Shown: positions 60,151 to 64,000 of the stretch, piece by piece
How positions within the stretch are numbered: the first letter of the stretch is position 1
How the letters are laid out: each line of letters starts with the position of its first letter
Assembly: GCA_044379485.1 (NCBI GenBank)
Contig: JBIPOE010000001.1
Coordinates: 1-64,000 of the forward strand
Direction of reading: 5' to 3'
Length of the DNA: 64,000 bases
Source: CAMDMI01 sp044379485
Lineage (GTDB): Bacteria > Bacteroidota > Bacteroidia > Cytophagales > Flexibacteraceae
The notes under the pieces: generated by a model
Told to the model about the DNA's origin: nothing
The model's database searches: none
The model's input: only the letters and a program-made list of their open reading frames with translations
Translations under genes and position numbers: made by a program

Positions 60151-61152
60151 ATGATGAAAGAACTCATTCAAGGTTTTCCAGCGCAGTTGTTGGAATCTTT
60201 GGAAATAGCGGCAAACGCAAAATTGAACAAGGCTAAAGCGCCCATCCACAACATAGTAATCGCTGGAATGGGCGGGTCAGGAATTGGCGGATCTTTGATA
60301 AAAGCCTTTACTGGAGACGAAGTGACAGTGCCGATTGATGTTTGCAAATCGTATGACGTGCCAGCTTATATAAATGGCAATACCTTGTTTATAGCTTGCT
60401 CATTTTCAGGTAATACCGAGGAAACTTTGTCTGCTGCAGAAAAGGCAAAAGCACAGGGAGCACAAATAGTTGCCATTACTTCAGGTGGAAAAATGGGTCA
60501 ATTTGTGGCCGCTAACGGGTACGATTCAGTTTCAATTCCTGGCCGTAGCAATAGCCCAAGAGCGAGTATTGGTTATAGTTTTGTACAATTGTTTCTGATT
60601 TTAAATCATCATGGATTAATTGCAAGTAACCATTTTAGTGAAATTAAGGCTTCGGCAGAGTTACTCGAAAAAGAATCAGCTGATATTCATGCAAAAGCCC
60701 ATGAATTGACTGCTTTTTTCACTAACAAACTTCCAATTTTATATGGTGATACCAAGTTGGAGGCTGTTTTGGTAAGAACACAACAACAAATTGCAGAAAA
60801 CTCCAAGCAGCTTAGTCATGTAAACATTATTCCTGAAATGAACCACAATGAGTTGGTTGGCTGGAAATATGCTGACGTAGTCTTTAACAATGCTGCCACA
60901 GTTTTATTGCGCACCTCTTTCGACCATCCAAGAACAAAAATCAGAATGGATGTTTGTAAAGGTATTTTTGAAAAGGTTGCAGGTCAGGTAATTGAGCTTC
61001 ATGCAAAAGGAAATTCGTTTGTGGAGCAATCTATTTATTTGATAAACGTGCTTGATTGGGTGTCTTTTTACCTAGCAGAGGCCAATCAGGTTGATCCGTT
61101 TCCGGTAGATGTGATCAATTATTTGAAAGATGAGCTTTCAAAAGTAGGTTAA
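60151..61152 (+). CDS. Bifunctional phosphoglucose/phosphomannose isomerase
   Basis: A 333-residue SIS-domain isomerase. GMGGSGIGG near residues 40-48, CSFSGNTEETL, GRSNSPRASIGY and EMNHNELVGW are the family signatures of the short Pgi/Pmi enzymes. It interconverts glucose-6-P, mannose-6-P and fructose-6-P. The stop overlaps the lipB start by one base (TAATG). Confidence 0.93.
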   Translation: MMKELIQGFPAQLLESLEIAANAKLNKAKAPIHNIVIAGMGGSGIGGSLIKAFTGDEVTVPIDVCKSYDVPAYINGNTLFIACSFSGNTEETLSAAEKAKAQGAQIVAITSGGKMGQFVAANGYDSVSIPGRSNSPRASIGYSFVQLFLILNHHGLIASNHFSEIKASAELLEKESADIHAKAHELTAFFTNKLPILYGDTKLEAVLVRTQQQIAENSKQLSHVNIIPEMNHNELVGWKYADVVFNNAATVLLRTSFDHPRTKIRMDVCKGIFEKVAGQVIELHAKGNSFVEQSIYLINVLDWVSFYLAEANQVDPFPVDVINYLKDELSKVG

Positions 61153-61928
61153 TGAATGAAAATCAGGGGTTTGGAGATAATAATTCAGGTTTAACTAAAT
61201 CTGAATCTCTTTCCGGACCCTTGTTTTTTTCTCTCAAATCTGAGCCCATTGTGAAATGGAAAGATCTGGGATTTCAGGACTATAAAACTGTTTGGGATTT
61301 GCAGGAGCTTCGTCTGCAAAATATTGTAAGTCAGAAAATTGAGGCCAGAACTAAGCCAAACATAATACCAGAACATTTTTTTTTCTTTACAGAGCATCCA
61401 CCAGTTTTTACAATTGGAAAAAGTGGAATACCGGAACATTTGCTAATTTCTGAAGAAAATCTGGACAAATCAGGTATTCAATATTTTAAATCTAACAGAG
61501 GTGGCGATATAACTTTTCATGGTCCGGGACAAATAGTTGGGTATCCAATATTAGATTTGGATCAGATTTATACAGACATTCACCGTTATCTTCGTGAAAT
61601 AGAACAGACTATAATTGAAACACTTGCCTTTTTTGGAATTGAAACTGCAGGTAGAAAAGAGGGTTTTACTGGGGTTTGGGTAGGGGAGGAGAAAATTTGT
61701 GCAATTGGGGTTCGTGCCTCAAGATGGGTTACCATGCATGGTTTCGCCTTGAATGTGAATACTGATTTGAGTTACTTTGATATGATAGTACCTTGTGGCA
61801 TTTCAGATAAGGCAGTAACATCAATGAAAAAAATATTAGGGAGAGAAATAGAAATGGAAGCGGTAAAAGAACGGATTCGGGTTAATTTTGAGCGAATTTT
61901 TAAAGTTAAATTGCAGCATGAAATCTGA
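61152..61928 (+). CDS. lipB: Lipoyl(octanoyl) transferase
   Basis: A 258-residue LipB that moves octanoyl from ACP to lipoyl domains. RGGDITFHGPGQIVGYPILDL near 117-137 is the hallmark; the catalytic Cys is in PCGISDKAVTSMKK and the Lys in HP-type GFALNVN context. The N-terminus is about 40 residues longer than usual, with a low-complexity start; a downstream ATG could be the real one. Overlaps Pgi/Pmi by one base. Confidence 0.92.
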   Translation: MNENQGFGDNNSGLTKSESLSGPLFFSLKSEPIVKWKDLGFQDYKTVWDLQELRLQNIVSQKIEARTKPNIIPEHFFFFTEHPPVFTIGKSGIPEHLLISEENLDKSGIQYFKSNRGGDITFHGPGQIVGYPILDLDQIYTDIHRYLREIEQTIIETLAFFGIETAGRKEGFTGVWVGEEKICAIGVRASRWVTMHGFALNVNTDLSYFDMIVPCGISDKAVTSMKKILGREIEMEAVKERIRVNFERIFKVKLQHEI

Positions 61929-62331
61929 TATTGCCTTTCCAAAAGTTGTGGGAGTTTCTATCGTTATCGGTAGAGAACGCCATAAAGATGGAGATTACGA
62001 ATGGCGTGTTTTTGTAATGAATTCAAACGATTTTGGAATTCGTAATGTATTGGTTACCAGTCGTGGATATGGTGAAATTGCTGGATTGCCTAAAAAGACA
62101 GCTACATTGAGACACCATGTAGATAATCTTCCTCCGCATTCTGCCATGCCAATAGAACTTATTCAGCCTGAGCTATTTGACCTTTGCAATGAGTTTTGGG
62201 TGAGTTATTATCTGGATGATGAAAGCAATAAGATATTTGATAAGAAATTTCTCTTTTTACCTGGTTCCATCATTGAAGAAAACATGAGTTTTATACCAAC
62301 GCTTCAGATTGAAGGGGTTTTGCACGGTTAA
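61918..62331 (+). CDS. Conserved-looking protein coupled to lipB
   Basis: A 137-residue protein starting at ATG 61918, overlapping the lipB end by 11 bp (the frame is open to 61888). It has a beta-rich core (VVGVSIVIGRERHKDGDYEW, RNVLVTSRGYGE, TLRHHVDNLPP) and no signal or membrane helix. No family recognised. Position suggests cotranscription with lipB. Confidence 0.6.
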   Translation: MKSDIAFPKVVGVSIVIGRERHKDGDYEWRVFVMNSNDFGIRNVLVTSRGYGEIAGLPKKTATLRHHVDNLPPHSAMPIELIQPELFDLCNEFWVSYYLDDESNKIFDKKFLFLPGSIIEENMSFIPTLQIEGVLHG

Positions 62332-62409
62332 GGATTTTGAACTTCAAATGATAAGTTTTTACTTTTAGTTAAAATCATAACTCATCATTCATAACCCACT
62401 ATTCAAATT

Positions 62410-63387
62410 GTGCTCCTGCGCCAAAAACCAGTTCTTTGTAACTATTATCTAACCTATCGCTGCAATGCTACTTGTAGCTTTTGTGATATTTGGGAGCGGC
62501 CATCACCATATGTAAACCTGGAAACGGCTAAAAAAAACTTTGCAGACCTCAAAAGATTGGGTGTAAAAGTTATTGATTTTACTGGTGGCGAACCACTTTT
62601 GCATAGAGAGGTTGATCTTTTATTGAAGGAGGCTAAGCGTTTAGGTTTTATAACCACGCTCACAACCAATACATTATTATATCCAAAGTGGGCTGAACGC
62701 TTAAAGGGCTTAGTGGATATGCTTCATTTTTCGCTTGATTCTCCAATTGAGGATGAACACAATGAAAGTAGGGGAGTGAATTGTTTCGGGCATTTGCAAG
62801 AGTCGATACAAATAGCCAAAAGTTTGGGTGAAAGGCCTGATATCCTTTTTACAGTTTTTGAACACAATCTCCACCACCTGAAAGCCATATGGGAACAATA
62901 TGCAATACGCCAGAATCTGGTTTTGATTCTCAATCCAGCCTTTGAATATAACCAGGTAGAAACTGGTAAACGACTTTCTGACAGTCAATTGAGTGAACTT
63001 AGAGTTTGGGGTAAAAAGAAAAATGTATTTCTGAACGAGGCCTTTATACAATTGCGATTGGATGGAGGTAATCAGGTTTCGGATCCGGTTTGCAAAGCCT
63101 TAAGTACAACTATTGTGATTAGTCCCGAAGATGAATTGGTGCTGCCTTGTTACCATTTGGGTATTGATTCCATTCCAATTAAGGGTAAACTTTTTGATTT
63201 GTATCTGTCAGAAAAGGTTCAGAAGATGAAAAGTTTGGAAGGAAAACTGCCTGGTTGCCAGGGATGTACGGTCAATTGTTACATGCAGCCTTCTTTTACA
63301 ACAAATCTAAACAGGTATTGGTTTTTAGCAGCACCAAGTGCTTTGAAGTATAACTGGATAAAGGGGACGTGGAAGGAGCTATTTTAA
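62410..63387 (+). CDS. Radical SAM enzyme with SPASM-like C-terminus
   Basis: A 325-residue radical SAM protein with GTG start. The 4Fe-4S motif C-x3-C-x2-C is CNATCSFC near residues 18-25, followed by the SAM-binding TGGEPLLHR. Near the end, LPGCQGCTVNCYMQP supplies extra Cys of a SPASM/twitch-like auxiliary-cluster domain. Such enzymes modify peptides or build cofactors. No substrate peptide gene seen nearby; the upstream gene is uncharacterised. Confidence 0.88.
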   Translation: MLLRQKPVLCNYYLTYRCNATCSFCDIWERPSPYVNLETAKKNFADLKRLGVKVIDFTGGEPLLHREVDLLLKEAKRLGFITTLTTNTLLYPKWAERLKGLVDMLHFSLDSPIEDEHNESRGVNCFGHLQESIQIAKSLGERPDILFTVFEHNLHHLKAIWEQYAIRQNLVLILNPAFEYNQVETGKRLSDSQLSELRVWGKKKNVFLNEAFIQLRLDGGNQVSDPVCKALSTTIVISPEDELVLPCYHLGIDSIPIKGKLFDLYLSEKVQKMKSLEGKLPGCQGCTVNCYMQPSFTTNLNRYWFLAAPSALKYNWIKGTWKELF

Positions 63388-63616
63388 AAATCAAAGAGTT
63401 TTTTGATTATGTATTGCTGATTTTTAGTTATTAAGAAACCGAAATTTTACTCTAAGCTCCTATTCAAATAGAGGAAGGAATTCTCTTGTTTATCTTATCA
63501 TTTTAGATGCAAATAATCCTTTTTATTTGTTTTGAACGTGAAAAAAGTACATATTTGGCCCCATTTCACATCCATTTTTGACTCAGGAATCTCCATTTTT
63601 TCTAACCTCATTTTTT

Positions 63617-64000
63617 TTGAAAAGAGCTTCTTTTTCAGCTGGACTTTACCTAATCCTTTATTTCTTTTTCATAAGTTCTGGTGAAAGTTTTGCCAGGATT
63701 AGTAAAAGAAAAAAGCCAATAGTTGATTCTATTCGGATTAATGCAGATAGAAGATTGAGCACCAAAGTGATTCAGTTTTCGGAAGCATACTTTGAAAAAT
63801 ACGGGAGTAAAAAGATCAAATCGACTGGAGAGTTTTCCTATGTTCTTCAATCCTATGGTGATGCCTTACGAAGATCGGGTAAAACCAAGGAGGCTGAGGC
63901 AATTTTATTAGAAAGTCTGGAAAGGAGAAGGTTTATTTTTGGAGAAACTGACTCTTCGGTTGCCAATTCATTATTTAGTTTGGGGAATCTGTATAATGTG
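63617..64000 (+). CDS. TPR-repeat exported protein, truncated by window end
   Basis: TTG-started frame running off the window: MKRASFSAGLYLILYFF and SSGESFARIS look like a signal peptide, followed by a helical region with DALRRSGKTKEAEAILLESL and SVANSLFSLGNLYNV, kinesin-light-chain-like TPRs. An in-frame TTG at 63578 would add 13 residues. The rest of the gene lies beyond 64000; CHAT-type peptidases often carry such TPRs, which cannot be tested here. Confidence 0.7.
   Translation, partial: MKRASFSAGLYLILYFFFISSGESFARISKRKKPIVDSIRINADRRLSTKVIQFSEAYFEKYGSKKIKSTGEFSYVLQSYGDALRRSGKTKEAEAILLESLERRRFIFGETDSSVANSLFSLGNLYNV

Overview
The window looks like chromosomal DNA from a member of the Bacteroidota, most likely the Cytophagia (Cytophagales) or a close relative. 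The sequence-based reasons are: low GC; genes without purine-rich Shine-Dalgarno sites and with many TTG starts; promoters of the TTG-N19/21-TAnnTTTG type (clear ones at 53376-53405 and 38672-38703); a gliding-motility/type IX secretion C-terminal domain (10615-13167); a single-chain dimeric-type glycyl-tRNA synthetase; BatD; and short intergenic palindromes of the REP type. There is no rRNA, CRISPR array, intact insertion sequence or complete prophage. Species cannot be named from this sequence.

Layout. 1-10.6 kb: cyclophilin, DUF2147 protein, an envelope block (acidic lipoprotein, LptC, small membrane protein), a class I aldolase, an LptF/LptG-type permease with an EamA exporter, glyS followed by an unannotated 42-residue Cys-rich membrane microprotein, then ferredoxin, EVE protein and a K+ channel. 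10.6-24.5 kb: large CHU_C surface protein, BadF-type kinase, a four-helix-bundle gene inside a small element with inverted-repeat ends, MFS and AI-2E permeases, M16 peptidase, a small secreted protein, a dead methyltransferase, ACC deaminase/D-cysteine desulfhydrase homologue, dprA. 24.5-28.9 kb: accessory stretch with an unknown membrane protein, a broken DUF6934-like gene carrying a long perfect palindrome, a 45-residue ORF, an AbiEii-type toxin-antitoxin pair and a J-domain/TPR membrane protein. 28.9-37.2 kb: GT9 glycosyltransferase, desaturase, then a divergent cluster linking a THEP1-like NTPase and an ECF-S-like membrane protein to a two-subunit xanthine-dehydrogenase-type enzyme and a PfkB sugar kinase. 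37.2-40.3 kb: repeat-rich graveyard with a RAYT transposase remnant, two copies of a 232-bp paired-REP element, an IS110 remnant, a copy of the window's first 142 bases, and two small genes. 40.4-53.4 kb: housekeeping genes (batD, yfcE-like phosphoesterase, nadE, threonine dehydrogenase, ATP-dependent DNA ligase, geranylgeranyl-reductase-like flavoprotein, ribF, hemE). 53.4-55.3 kb: tRNA-Ala followed by three tRNA-like units, each with its own intrinsic terminator, running straight into tyrS. 55.3-64 kb: TPR lipoprotein, a probable sugar-acid catabolic group (FAH hydrolase, SDR, TIM-barrel isomerase), a VapBC-like pair, a structured intergenic element, Pgi/Pmi, lipB, a radical SAM enzyme and the start of a TPR protein that runs off the end.

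The most unusual region is 53417-53974: a tandem array of tRNA-like structures and terminators, the last terminator ending only a few bases before the tyrS start codon. The next most interesting are the ECF/THEP1/XDH cluster (31007-37202), the four-helix-bundle element with 12-bp inverted ends (14360-15047), and the RAYT/REP remnants (37401-37826 and 39680-39912).
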